Source: Saccharothrix sp. HUAS TT1
GTDB lineage: Bacteria > Actinomycetota > Actinomycetes > Mycobacteriales > Pseudonocardiaceae
Assembly: GCF_040744945.1 (NCBI RefSeq)
Contig: NZ_CP160453.1
Span: 5,890,001 to 5,954,000, forward strand
DNA: 64,000 nt
Direction of reading: 5' to 3'
Notes under the pieces: model-generated
Seen by the model: the letters and a program-made list of their open reading frames with translations, nothing else
Told to the model about the DNA's origin: nothing
Database searches by the model: none
Translations under genes and position numbers: made by a program
In this document: positions 32,445-41,414 of the stretch, piece after piece
Numbering within the stretch: position 1 is the first letter of the stretch
How the letters are laid out: each line of letters starts with the position of its first letter

Positions 32445-35400
32445 CCCTGGCACCCCACGGCTTCCCCACCCTGGTCGAGGCTCCCGCGCTGTTCCGCGCC
32501 GGCGCGGCCGCGCCCGAGCGCACCCTGGTCGACGTGCTGGCCGACACCGCGCGCCGGCACCCCCACTCCCCCGCGCTGGACGACGGCACGACCTCGCTGA
32601 CCTACCGGGAACTGCTGGAGCTGGTCGCCGAGCGGAGCCGGGAGCTCGCGGCGGCCGGCGTCGGCGTCGGCGACCGGGTCGGCATCCGGGTCCCCTCCGG
32701 CACGGTCGAGCTGTACGTGGCGGTGCTGGCGGTCCTCACCGTCGGCGCGGCGTACGTGCCCGTCGACGCCGACGACCCGGACGAGCGCGCGGAACTGGTG
32801 TTCGGCGAAGCCGGGGTGTGCGCGGTCGTCACCGACCGGCTGGAGGTGCGCGGCACGCCGATGGGGCTGGTCGGCTCGCCCGGCCCGGACGACGACGCCT
32901 GGATCATCTTCACGTCCGGCTCGACCGGCAAGCCCAAGGGCGTCGCGGTCTCGCACCGGTCCGCCGCCGCGTTCGTGGACGCCGAGGCCGGGCTGTTCCT
33001 GCCCGAGGACCCGATCGGCCCGGACGACCGCGTGCTGGCCGGCCTGTCGGTCGCCTTCGACGCCTCCTGCGAGGAGATGTGGCTCGCCTGGCGCCACGGC
33101 GCGTGCCTGGTGCCCGCGCCGCGCGCGCTGGTCCGCACGGGCTTCGACCTCGGCCCGTGGCTGGTCGAGCGCGAGGTCACGGTGGTGTCCACGGTCCCGA
33201 CGCTGGCCGCGCTGTGGCCGGTCGACGCGCTGGACGACGTCCGGCTGCTGATCTTCGGCGGCGAGGCGTGCCCGCCGGAGCTGGCCGAGCGGCTCGCCGT
33301 CGACGGCCGCGAGGTGTGGAACACCTACGGGCCGACCGAGGCCACCGTCGTGGCGTGCGCCGCGCGGCTGACCGGCGAGGGCCCGGTGCGGATCGGCCTG
33401 CCGCTGGACGGCTGGGAGCTGGCCGTGGTCGACGCCGGCGGCGCGCCGGTGCCGATGGGCGGCTCGGGCGAGCTGGTGATCGGCGGTGTCGGCCTGGCCC
33501 GCTACCTGGACCCGGCCAAGGACGCCGAGAAGTTCGCGCCGCTGCCCGCCCTGGGCTGGGACCGCGCCTACCGCAGCGGTGACCTGGTCCGCGCCGAGCC
33601 CGAGGGCCTGCTGTTCCTCGGCCGGGCGGACGAGCAGGTCAAGCTGGGCGGGCGCCGGATCGAGCTGGGCGAGGTGGACGCGGCGCTGCAGGCGTTGCCG
33701 ACGGTCGCGGGCGCGGCCGCCGCGGTGCGCGCCACCAAGGGCGGCAACCAGGTGCTGGTCGGCTACGTGGTGGCGGGCGAGGACTTCGACCGGGCCGAGG
33801 CGTCGGCCCGGCTGCGGACCGCGCTGCCCGCCGCCCTCGTGCCGCTGCTGGCCGTGGTCGACACGCTGCCCACCCGGACCTCCGGCAAGGTGGACCGGGC
33901 CGCGCTGCCGTGGCCGCTGCCGTCGCTGGACGACGACCTGCCGACCGGGCGGCTCACCGACACCGAGGCGTGGCTGGCCGGGCAGTGGTCGGAGCTGCTG
34001 GGAACCCGGGTCGGCAGCCCGGACGCCGACTTCTTCGCGCACGGCGGCGGCAGCCTCGCCGCCGCCCAGCTGGTCTCCTCGATCCGGACCCGCTACCCCA
34101 GCGGTTCGGTCAACGACGTCTACCAGCACCCGACGCTGGGGGCGCTGGCCGCGCGGCTGGACGAGCTGGGCGGCCACCACGGCGAGACCCGCGGCGTCGC
34201 GCCGACGCCGCGGCGGACCGGCCTGGTCCAGGCGCTGCTGCTGATCCCGCTGACGAGCCTGGTCGGCCTGCGCTGGTCGGTCGCGCTGGCCGCGGTCGGC
34301 AACGTCCTGGGCTTCACCACACCGGTGTCCTGGTGGTGGGTCGCCGCCGGGTGGCTGGCGCTCGTCAGCCCGCCCGGCAAGGTGCTCATCGCGGCGGGCG
34401 GCGCGCGGCTGCTGCTGCGCGGGCTGCGCCCCGGCACGTACCCGCGCGGCGGCGGCGTGCACCTGCGGCTGTGGACCGCCGAGCGGCTGGCCGAGTTCAG
34501 CGGCGCGACGAACCTGGCCGGTTCCTGGCTCACCCACTACGCCCGCGCGCTCGGCGCGAAGGTCGGCCCGGACGTCGACCTGCACTCGGCGCCGCCCGTG
34601 ACCGGCCTGCTCAAGCTCGGCCGCGGCTGCGCGGTCGAGCCCGAGGTGGACCTGTCGGGACACTGGGTGGACGGCGACCGGCTGCACGTCGGCCGGGTCC
34701 GGGTCGGCGCGGGCGCGGTGGTCGGCGCGCGCAGCACCCTGTTCCCCGGCGCGCGGGTCGGCAAGCGGGCGGAGGTCGCGCCCGGTTCGGGGGTGGTCGG
34801 CTCGGTGCCGACCGGGCAGCGCTGGGCCGGTGTGCCCGCGCAGCGGCACGGCAAGGCGGCCCGGCCGGGTCCGCGCCCGCCGCGGTCGCTGTGGTGGAAG
34901 TCGGTCTACGCGGTGACGACGTCGGCGCTCGGCCTGCTGCCGGTGGCGGCGGCCGCGCCCGCGGTGCTGCTGGTCGTCCGCGAGCCGCTGACGCTCGGGT
35001 CGGCGCTGCTCGCGGTGCCGTTGGCGACGGTGGTGTGGCTGGGCGCGTACGCGCTGCTGGTCCTGGTGTCCGTGCGGCTGCTCGGCATGGGGCTGCGGGC
35101 GGGCACGTACCCGGTGCACAGCCGGGTCGCCTGGCAGGCGTGGACCACGGAGCGGTTGATGAACACCGCCCGGGTGGCGTTGTTCCCGCTGTACGCGAGC
35201 CTGTTCACGCCGGTGTGGCTGCGGGCGCTCGGGATGCGGGTCGGCCGCCGGGTGGAGGCGTCGACCGTGCTCGCGCTGCCGAAGATGACCACGATCGGCG
35301 ACGGCGCGTTCCTCGCCGACGACACCATGGTCGCCTCCTACGAGCTGGGCGGCGGCTGGTTGCGGATCGCCGCCGCGCGGGTCGGCAAGCGCGCGTTCCT

Positions 35401-36226
35401 GGGCAACTCGGGCATGACCGCGCCGGGCCGCTCGGTGCCGAACCGGGGTCTGGTCGGCGTGCTGTCCGCGACGCCGAAGCGCGCCAAGGCGGGCAGCTCG
35501 TACCTGGGCATGCCGCCGATGAAGCTGCCGCGGGCGGCCGAGCAGGGCGACCAGAGCCGCACGTTCGACCCGCCGCGCCGGCTGGTGGTGGCGCGGGCGC
35601 TGGTCGAGCTGTGCCGGGTCGTGCCGGTGATGTGCCACGTGGCGCTGGTCGTCGGCGTGCTGTTCGCGCTGCGCGCGGCCGGCCCGCTGTGGGCCGGGCC
35701 GGTGCTGCTGGCGGCGGGCGTGCTGGCGTGCGCGGTGTCGGTGGCGGCGAAGTGGCTGCTGGTGGGCCGGTTCCGGGCGCGCGAGCACCCGCTGTGGAGC
35801 GGGTTCGTGTGGCGCAACGAGCTGGCGGACACGTTCGTCGAGGTGCTGGCGGTGCCGTGGCTGGTCGGCTCGGCGGGCGGGTCGCCGGTGATGGCGGTCT
35901 GGCTGCGGGCGCTCGGCGCGCGGATCGGCCGCGGCACGTGGGTCGAGTCGTACTGGTTCCCGGAGTCCGACCTGGTCCGGCTGGGTGACGGCGCGACGGT
36001 CAACCGGGGGTGCGTGGTGCAGACCCACCTGTTCCACGACCGCATCCTGCGGATGGACCGGGTGGCGCTGGCCGAGGGCGCCACGCTCGGTCCGCACGGG
36101 ATCGTGCTGCCGGGCGCGACGGTCGGCCCGCACGCGACGGTGGGCCCGGCGTCGCTGGTGATGCGCGGCGAGCACGTGCCGGAGGGCACCCGCTGGCTGG
36201 GCAACCCGATCTCCGCCTGGCGATGA
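32441..36226 (+). CDS. Pls/PosA-family non-ribosomal peptide synthetase (cationic homopoly(amino acid) type)
   Basis: 1261 aa from GTG 32441, coupled to the 10-aa leader; the frame also opens further upstream (ATG-like 32336). Residues 20-490: adenylation domain with A3 (FTSGSTGKPKG), FDASCEEMW, NTYGPTEATV and the KVDRAAL end. Residues 505-575: carrier protein with DFFAHGGGS (phosphopantetheine Ser). The rest has three pairs of membrane helices alternating with three hexapeptide/acyltransferase-like domains, exactly the layout of epsilon-poly-L-lysine synthetase. There is no condensation or thioesterase domain. Rough substrate-pocket residues by alignment to GrsA are D-A-E-S-I-G-T-V-V-K; the acidic E suggests a basic amino acid such as Lys, Orn or Dab. 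Substrate is inference. Confidence 0.9.
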   Translation: MTLAPHGFPTLVEAPALFRAGAAAPERTLVDVLADTARRHPHSPALDDGTTSLTYRELLELVAERSRELAAAGVGVGDRVGIRVPSGTVELYVAVLAVLTVGAAYVPVDADDPDERAELVFGEAGVCAVVTDRLEVRGTPMGLVGSPGPDDDAWIIFTSGSTGKPKGVAVSHRSAAAFVDAEAGLFLPEDPIGPDDRVLAGLSVAFDASCEEMWLAWRHGACLVPAPRALVRTGFDLGPWLVEREVTVVSTVPTLAALWPVDALDDVRLLIFGGEACPPELAERLAVDGREVWNTYGPTEATVVACAARLTGEGPVRIGLPLDGWELAVVDAGGAPVPMGGSGELVIGGVGLARYLDPAKDAEKFAPLPALGWDRAYRSGDLVRAEPEGLLFLGRADEQVKLGGRRIELGEVDAALQALPTVAGAAAAVRATKGGNQVLVGYVVAGEDFDRAEASARLRTALPAALVPLLAVVDTLPTRTSGKVDRAALPWPLPSLDDDLPTGRLTDTEAWLAGQWSELLGTRVGSPDADFFAHGGGSLAAAQLVSSIRTRYPSGSVNDVYQHPTLGALAARLDELGGHHGETRGVAPTPRRTGLVQALLLIPLTSLVGLRWSVALAAVGNVLGFTTPVSWWWVAAGWLALVSPPGKVLIAAGGARLLLRGLRPGTYPRGGGVHLRLWTAERLAEFSGATNLAGSWLTHYARALGAKVGPDVDLHSAPPVTGLLKLGRGCAVEPEVDLSGHWVDGDRLHVGRVRVGAGAVVGARSTLFPGARVGKRAEVAPGSGVVGSVPTGQRWAGVPAQRHGKAARPGPRPPRSLWWKSVYAVTTSALGLLPVAAAAPAVLLVVREPLTLGSALLAVPLATVVWLGAYALLVLVSVRLLGMGLRAGTYPVHSRVAWQAWTTERLMNTARVALFPLYASLFTPVWLRALGMRVGRRVEASTVLALPKMTTIGDGAFLADDTMVASYELGGGWLRIAAARVGKRAFLGNSGMTAPGRSVPNRGLVGVLSATPKRAKAGSSYLGMPPMKLPRAAEQGDQSRTFDPPRRLVVARALVELCRVVPVMCHVALVVGVLFALRAAGPLWAGPVLLAAGVLACAVSVAAKWLLVGRFRAREHPLWSGFVWRNELADTFVEVLAVPWLVGSAGGSPVMAVWLRALGARIGRGTWVESYWFPESDLVRLGDGATVNRGCVVQTHLFHDRILRMDRVALAEGATLGPHGIVLPGATVGPHATVGPASLVMRGEHVPEGTRWLGNPISAWR

Positions 36227-37494
36227 CCGGCCCCTACCTGCCCGACCACGGTGACGACGGCTACCGGGTCGCGCACTACGACCTGGAGCTGGACTACAAG
36301 CCGCACACCGGGCGGCTGGCCGGGCGGGCGGTGCTGTCCGCCGTCGCGGCCGGCCCGACCAGCCGGGTGGTGCTGGACTTCGGCACGCTGACGGTGAACC
36401 GGGTGCTGGTGGACGGCGCGCCCGCCCGGCACGTGCACGGCGGCGGCAAGCTGCGGATCCGCCCGGCCCGCCCGGTGGCCGGGCCGTTCACCGTCGAGGT
36501 CCGCTACTCGGGCATCGCCCGCCCGGTCCGCTCCCGGCACTGGGGCGAGCTGGGCTGGGACCAGCTCACCGACGGCGCCCTGGTGGCGAGCCAGCCGATC
36601 GGCGCGCCGTCGTGGTTCCCGTGCAACGACCTGGTCCGGGACAAGGCGACCTACCGGATCTCGGTCACCGCGCCGTCGCCGTACGCGGTGCTGGCGAACG
36701 GGCTGCCGATCGCGAGGCGGACCGGTGGCAGCAGCACGACGTGGGTCTACGAGCAGGCCGAGCCCATGGCGGCCTACCTGGCGTCGGTGCAGATCGGCCA
36801 CTACGAGCGGCTGGCGCTCGCCGCCGGGCAGGACGTGGCCGCGCCCGCCCGGCTGCTGCGGGCCGCCCGGCAAGACTTCGGCCGCCAGCCGCGGATGATG
36901 AGCCTGTTCGAAGAGCTGTTCGGGCCCTACCCGTTCCGGAACTACCAGGTCGTGGTGACCGATGACGAGCTGGAGGTGCCGGTCGAGGCGCAGGGCATGT
37001 CGGTGTTCGGCGCGAACCACGTGGATGGGCGCCGCGGGCACGAGCGGCTGGTCGCGCACGAGTTGGCGCACCAGTGGTTCGGCAACAGCGTCGGCCTGGC
37101 CGACTGGCGCGACATCTGGCTGAACGAGGGCTTCGCCTGCTACGCCGAGTGGCTGTGGTCGGAGCGCTCGGGCGGGCCGACCGCGGCCGTGCTCGCCGGG
37201 CGGGCGCACGTCCGGCTGGCGCGCTTACCGCAGGACCTGCGGATCGGCGACCCCGGCGTGGCGGACCTGTTCGACGACCGGGTCTACCAGAGGGGTGCGC
37301 TGACCGTGCACGGCCTGCGCACCCGCCTGGGCGACGAGGCGTTCTTCGGCCTCCTGCGCGAGTGGACCGACCTCCACCGGCACGGCGTCGCGACCACGGG
37401 TGACTTGGCGGCGCTGGCCCAGCGCCGCTCCCCCGAGCCGCTGACCGCGTACTTCCGCGCCTGGCTCGCCGAGCCGCGGCTGCCGGCGATGTGA
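36223..37494 (+). CDS. M1-family metallopeptidase
   Basis: 423 aa from ATG 36223, overlapping the synthetase stop by four bases. HELAHQWFGN with a second zinc ligand in NEGFA 18 residues later is the M1 zinc signature; VEAQGMS replaces the usual GAMEN exopeptidase motif. It is shorter than full M1 aminopeptidases and has no signal peptide. Being coupled to a Pls-type synthetase, it could degrade the polymer product: a membrane-bound zinc aminopeptidase acts on epsilon-poly-lysine in Streptomyces albulus. The link is inference. Confidence 0.85.
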   Translation: MTGPYLPDHGDDGYRVAHYDLELDYKPHTGRLAGRAVLSAVAAGPTSRVVLDFGTLTVNRVLVDGAPARHVHGGGKLRIRPARPVAGPFTVEVRYSGIARPVRSRHWGELGWDQLTDGALVASQPIGAPSWFPCNDLVRDKATYRISVTAPSPYAVLANGLPIARRTGGSSTTWVYEQAEPMAAYLASVQIGHYERLALAAGQDVAAPARLLRAARQDFGRQPRMMSLFEELFGPYPFRNYQVVVTDDELEVPVEAQGMSVFGANHVDGRRGHERLVAHELAHQWFGNSVGLADWRDIWLNEGFACYAEWLWSERSGGPTAAVLAGRAHVRLARLPQDLRIGDPGVADLFDDRVYQRGALTVHGLRTRLGDEAFFGLLREWTDLHRHGVATTGDLAALAQRRSPEPLTAYFRAWLAEPRLPAM

Positions 37495-37538
37495 CCCGCG
37501 GCACGCAGCACTCCGGGGGCCGCGGCCTCATACAGGGC

Positions 37539-38162
37539 ATGACGAAAGCTTCGACGGACGTGACCGGGGCGCCGGGCGCGCTCGGTGTCGGTCCGCCTCC
37601 CGAGTCGGACGCCGAGCTGTGGCGGACCATCGCGGGCGACGGGCCGGCGGCGCACGCCGCCTTCACCGAGCTGTTCCAGCGGCACGCCGAGGCGGTGTGG
37701 AACTACGCCCACCGGCTGACCGCGTCGTGGGCGCAGGCCGACGACCTGCTGTCGACGGCGTTCCTCACCGCCTGGCGCACCCGTGGCCGGGCGGTGCTGA
37801 CCAGGGACTCCGCCCGGCCGTGGCTGTTCACCGTCACCGCGCGCCTGGCCCGGGACGAGCGGCGGGCCGGCGCCCGGCTGACCGCGTTGCTCCAGCGGCT
37901 GTCCCGCACGACCGCCGAGCGCGACCACGCCGACGCCGTGGTGGAGGGCGACTTCGCCGAGCGCCGGCTGCGCCGGGTGGTCGCGGCCGTCGACCGGCTG
38001 CCCCGCGCCGAGCGCGAGGTCGTCCGGTTGTGCCTGCTGGGCGAGGTGCCCACCGCCGACGCGGCCCGGCTGCTCGGCATCGTCGAGGCCAGCGTCCGCG
38101 CCCGCCTGTCCCGCGCCCGTGCCCGGCTCCGCGTGCTGATCGAGGAGGACTCCGATGACTGA
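37539..38162 (+). CDS. ECF-type RNA polymerase sigma factor
   Basis: 207 aa from ATG 37539. Region 2 (FTELFQRHAEAVWNYAHRLTASWAQADDLLSTAFLTAW) and region 4 (LPRAEREVVRLCLLGEVPTADAARLLGIVEASVRARLSRARARL) are clear. It overlaps the next gene by eight bases, a membrane protein that is the likely anti-sigma or partner. Confidence 0.9.
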   Translation: MTKASTDVTGAPGALGVGPPPESDAELWRTIAGDGPAAHAAFTELFQRHAEAVWNYAHRLTASWAQADDLLSTAFLTAWRTRGRAVLTRDSARPWLFTVTARLARDERRAGARLTALLQRLSRTTAERDHADAVVEGDFAERRLRRVVAAVDRLPRAEREVVRLCLLGEVPTADAARLLGIVEASVRARLSRARARLRVLIEEDSDD

Positions 38163-39420
38163 CCTGGACCTGCCGCCGAGCAGCCCCCTGCCCGACGGTG
38201 TGCGCGACGCCGCGCTCACCCGCCTGCGGGCGGGCCTGGACGCGCCACCCCCGCGCCGCCTCCCGCTGAAGGTCGCCGCCGTCGCGGTCGTCGTGGCCGC
38301 TTCGGCGACCCTGGCGGTGCGGTTCGCGGACCCGGGCGAGCCGACCGCCGCGACCTCGTCGAGCCCGAGCCCCATCCCCGAGCTGGGTCACTACGACGCC
38401 GCCGCCCACTACGACCTGCGCACGGGCTCGGCCCCGGACGGCGCGGCGGAGCGCTGCCACGCCCGGACCACCGGCCTGCCCCCGGTCCAGCAGTGGACCG
38501 CGATCGTCACGGCGACCTGGTCGCGCGTGGACCTGACGGCGTTCGGGACCCCCGCGGGCATCGTGTTCTGCGAGACGACACCCGGCTCGGTCACCGTGTC
38601 GTCGCCGCAGGCGGACCCCGGCGCGCTCGCCGTGTCGTTCACGACGGCCAACGGCTCGATGGCGGGCTTCAACGGCCCCGACCCCCGCTCCTACACCCTC
38701 GCCGCCCGTGACGAGGAGGGCGAGCGCGACGTGGTGGCGCGGTCGGGTCGGCTGTTCCTGCTGCCCAACGGCTTCGTCGCCGACCGGGTCATCGCCCAGC
38801 CGGAGGTCGCCTCCTCGGACGAGCTCGTGCAGCGGTTCGAGCTGACCGCACCGCCGCCCTCCCGCGCGGTGGTCGACCGGCCGGCCGCGCCCGAGGACCG
38901 CACCAGCCCGGAGGGGCGCAGGTTGGCCGCCTGCCTCGCCGACCAGCCGAGGCCGATCGCGGACCCCGACGCCTGGCGCACCGGGCAGGCGGTCGCCCTG
39001 ACCGCCACCGAGTCCCTGCAACTGGGCCACTACCGCGACCTGCTGCTGGTGTGCCGGCAGGACCGGTCGGTCGAGGTGCACGACCTGCGGGGAGCCGGGG
39101 TGCTCTCCGCGCCGGGCGCCCTGACGCGCGGCGCGACCCTGCGCGGCGCGTGGGTGTTCTACGACCTCACCCCGACCACCGAGGGCGGCGAGGCGCACTT
39201 CAGCTCGAACGAGCAGGCCCTGGTCGCCGAGATCACCGACGAGCGCGTCGCGAGCGTGACGCTGGCCGGCCCCGGCAGGCCGGACGTCACCGTCGAACCC
39301 GTGATGGGCTCAGTGGTCCTGCCCGGCCACGAACTGCCCGCCGAGGGGCCCGGCCAGGTGCGGGTGATCGTCCGGGACGCGTCCGGGGCCGTGCTGGAGG
39401 AGCTGCACCGGGAGTCCTGA
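38155..39420 (+). CDS. Membrane-anchored protein, putative sigma-factor partner
   Basis: 421 aa from ATG 38155. A short cytoplasmic N-terminus (1-38, with a charged helix [12 protein letters not shown]) precedes a transmembrane helix (39-58, [18 protein letters not shown]), then a large extracytoplasmic region without a clear family. This topology and the overlap with the sigma gene fit an anti-sigma-like membrane protein, although no zinc anti-sigma motif (HxxxCxxC) is present. Confidence 0.65.
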   Translation: MTDLDLPPSSPLPDGVRDAALTRLRAGLDAPPPRRLPLKVAAVAVVVAASATLAVRFADPGEPTAATSSSPSPIPELGHYDAAAHYDLRTGSAPDGAAERCHARTTGLPPVQQWTAIVTATWSRVDLTAFGTPAGIVFCETTPGSVTVSSPQADPGALAVSFTTANGSMAGFNGPDPRSYTLAARDEEGERDVVARSGRLFLLPNGFVADRVIAQPEVASSDELVQRFELTAPPPSRAVVDRPAAPEDRTSPEGRRLAACLADQPRPIADPDAWRTGQAVALTATESLQLGHYRDLLLVCRQDRSVEVHDLRGAGVLSAPGALTRGATLRGAWVFYDLTPTTEGGEAHFSSNEQALVAEITDERVASVTLAGPGRPDVTVEPVMGSVVLPGHELPAEGPGQVRVIVRDASGAVLEELHRES

Positions 39421-39460
39421 CCACGCTTCAACTCGGAGGGAATGGGGTAAATGCCCGTTT

Positions 39461-40384
39461 ATGACCGGTCGTGTAGCGGTATTCGCCCCTTCCCCCGAGT
39501 TGACCGTGACGGTAGAAGAACTGGACGGCTCGCCCGACATCCACATCCACGCCGGAGGGCAGGGGGTGTGGGTGTCGCGCATGATCGAGTCCCTGGGCGC
39601 GGAGGTGGTGCTGTGCTCCGCGCTGGGGGGTGAGACCGGCCAGGTGCTGCGACACCTGATCGGGGTCGAGCTGAAGGCGCGGGAGGTCGCCGCCCGCAAC
39701 GGCGGGTACGTGCACGACCGGCGCGACGGCGGGCGCGACCAGGTGGTGCGGATGCCCGCCGACGCGCTGTCCCGCCACGAGCTGGACGACCTCTACGAGA
39801 TGACCCTGGTGGAGGCGCTGGGCGCGGGTGTCGCGGTGCTCAGCGGACCGGCCGCCCAGGACACGCCGGTGCCCGACTCCGTCTACGAGCGCCTGGCCAA
39901 GGACCTCGGCGCCAACGGCTGCCGCGCGGTCGTGGACCTCTCCGGCGACCGGCTCGCCGCGGCCCTCGCGGGCGGGCCCGAAGTGGTGAAGGTCAGCCAC
40001 GAGGAGCTGGTGTCCGACGGGCTCGCCGACTCCGACTCGCTGCCGGACCTGGCCGCGGGCTGCCGGAAGGTGGCCGAGTCCGGGGCGCGGGCGGTGGTGG
40101 TGTCCCGGGCCGCCGAGGAGACACTGGCCTGGATCGAGGGCAAGCTGTACCTGGTGGAGACACCCGAGCTGGCGCCGGTCGACACCCGCGGCGGCGGCGA
40201 CTCGATGACCGCGGGCCTGGCCGCCGGCCTCGCCCTGGGCCACTCGCTGGAGGACTCGCTCAAGCTGGGCGCGGCTGCGGGCACGGTCAACGTCACCCGG
40301 CACGGGCTGGGCACCGGCAGCGGCGACGTGGTGCGCGAACTGGTCGACCGGGTGCGGCTGCGCCCGTGGGAGGACGACGCATGA
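39461..40384 (+). CDS. PfkB-family sugar kinase (1-phosphofructokinase-like)
   Basis: 307 aa from ATG 39461. It has the PfkB N-terminal sugar site in [10 protein letters not shown] and the C-terminal [14 protein letters not shown], with the catalytic Asp and anion hole. Substrate cannot be told from sequence; a sugar phosphate such as fructose-1-phosphate or tagatose-6-phosphate is typical. It overlaps the surE start by four bases, so the two are co-translated. Confidence 0.85.
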   Translation: MTGRVAVFAPSPELTVTVEELDGSPDIHIHAGGQGVWVSRMIESLGAEVVLCSALGGETGQVLRHLIGVELKAREVAARNGGYVHDRRDGGRDQVVRMPADALSRHELDDLYEMTLVEALGAGVAVLSGPAAQDTPVPDSVYERLAKDLGANGCRAVVDLSGDRLAAALAGGPEVVKVSHEELVSDGLADSDSLPDLAAGCRKVAESGARAVVVSRAAEETLAWIEGKLYLVETPELAPVDTRGGGDSMTAGLAAGLALGHSLEDSLKLGAAAGTVNVTRHGLGTGSGDVVRELVDRVRLRPWEDDA

Positions 40385-41127
40385 GGGTGCTCATCACCAA
40401 CGACGACGGGATCGACTCGCCGGGGCTCGTCGCGCTGGCGCGCGGCGCGGTGGCGCACGGGTGGACGACCGTGGTCGCCGCGCCCGCCCGCGAGTCCAGC
40501 GGCACCAGCGCGGGCCTGACCGCCGCCAAGGACGACCGCCGCGTGCAGGTGGAGCGGCGTGACCTGCCCGGTCTGCCGGACGTGCCCGGCTACGCCGTCT
40601 CCGCCCACCCCGCCTTCATCGCCCTGGTCGCGTCCCAGGGCGCGTTCGGCGATCCCCCGGACATCGTGCTGTCCGGCGTCAACCGGGGCGCCAACGTCGG
40701 GCGCGCGGTCCTGCACTCCGGCACCGTCGGCGCGGCGCTGACCGCCGCTGTCAACGGCGCGCGCGCCATGGCCGTGTCGCTGGACGTGGGGTTGGAGGTC
40801 GACGTCGAGCACCACTGGGACACCGCCGTCGGGGTGGCCTCGACGCTGTTCGACCGGGTGGCCGCCCTGCCCGCCGGGGCGGTGCTGAACCTCAACGTGC
40901 CCAACCTGGCCCGGGTGGGCGACCCGGAACGGGCCGCGCTCGCCGAGTTCGGCGCCGTGCGGACCAGGATCAAGGACGCCGACGACGGCACGATCAGCCT
41001 CGCGGCCGTCCAGGTCGACGAAGAGCTGGAGCCGGGCACCGACGCGGCACTGCTGGCCGCGGGCACGCCGACCGTCACCCCGCTGCGGTCGGTGACCGAG
41101 GACCCGGACGTGGAGCTTCGGCCCTAG
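40381..41127 (+). CDS. surE: 5'/3'-nucleotidase SurE
   Basis: 248 aa from ATG 40381. Contains the family signatures TNDDG at residue 6 (metal ligands), [14 protein letters not shown], and [22 protein letters not shown]. It would remove phosphate from nucleoside monophosphates. The coupling to a PfkB kinase is unusual compared with the common surE-pcm or surE-nlpD context. Confidence 0.95.
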   Translation: MRVLITNDDGIDSPGLVALARGAVAHGWTTVVAAPARESSGTSAGLTAAKDDRRVQVERRDLPGLPDVPGYAVSAHPAFIALVASQGAFGDPPDIVLSGVNRGANVGRAVLHSGTVGAALTAAVNGARAMAVSLDVGLEVDVEHHWDTAVGVASTLFDRVAALPAGAVLNLNVPNLARVGDPERAALAEFGAVRTRIKDADDGTISLAAVQVDEELEPGTDAALLAAGTPTVTPLRSVTEDPDVELRP

Positions 41128-41166
41128 CCGTGTTCCGGGTGCGGCGCAGCCGGGTGTCGAGGGTGG

Positions 41167-41304
41167 CTAGTCGTCCTCCGCGCGCTCGGCCGCGGACTCG
41201 GCCTGCTCGCCGTCGGACCGGCCCGGCGCCTCCTCCACGCCGTTGACCAGGTCCGGACCGCCCCACTGACGGCCTTCGGACTGGCCGAGTCTGTGCTTGC
41301 CCAT
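41167..41304 (-). CDS. Small hydrophilic protein, unknown
   Basis: 45 aa from ATG 41304 with GGGAGGT upstream. It starts MGKHRLGQSEGRQWGG and ends in an acidic Glu/Ala helix (EQAESAAERAEDD). Many Pseudonocardiaceae encode such tiny acidic proteins, but no function is known. It lies downstream of surE and is convergent with it. Confidence 0.55.
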   Translation of the reverse strand: MGKHRLGQSEGRQWGGPDLVNGVEEAPGRSDGEQAESAAERAEDD

Positions 41305-41371
41305 GGTGTGACCTCCCTCGATCCACGGACAGGTACCCACCGTTTGCCGACTTCACACCCCCGAAAAGCCG

Positions 41372-41399
41372 GTGGCCTACCCCGAGTGGGGTAGGCCAC
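41372..41399 (-). terminator. Terminator hairpin of the PL11 lyase gene
   Basis: Perfect 12-bp stem (41372-41383 with 41388-41399) with a four-base loop, 16 bases after the lyase stop. Confidence 0.85.
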
Positions 41400-41414
41400 A
41401 GCTGCGGAGAGTGA

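Noticed and set aside
32420..36175. Very long minus-strand open frame opposite the Pls-like synthetase
   Set aside because: It is a GC-rich shadow; the product is Arg/Gln/His-rich low-complexity sequence with no domains, while the + strand encodes a complete synthetase.
39443..39461. Alternative start ATG 39451 for the PfkB gene
   Set aside because: ATG 39451 is in another frame, so the PfkB product must start at ATG 39461 despite the long distance from GGAGG.
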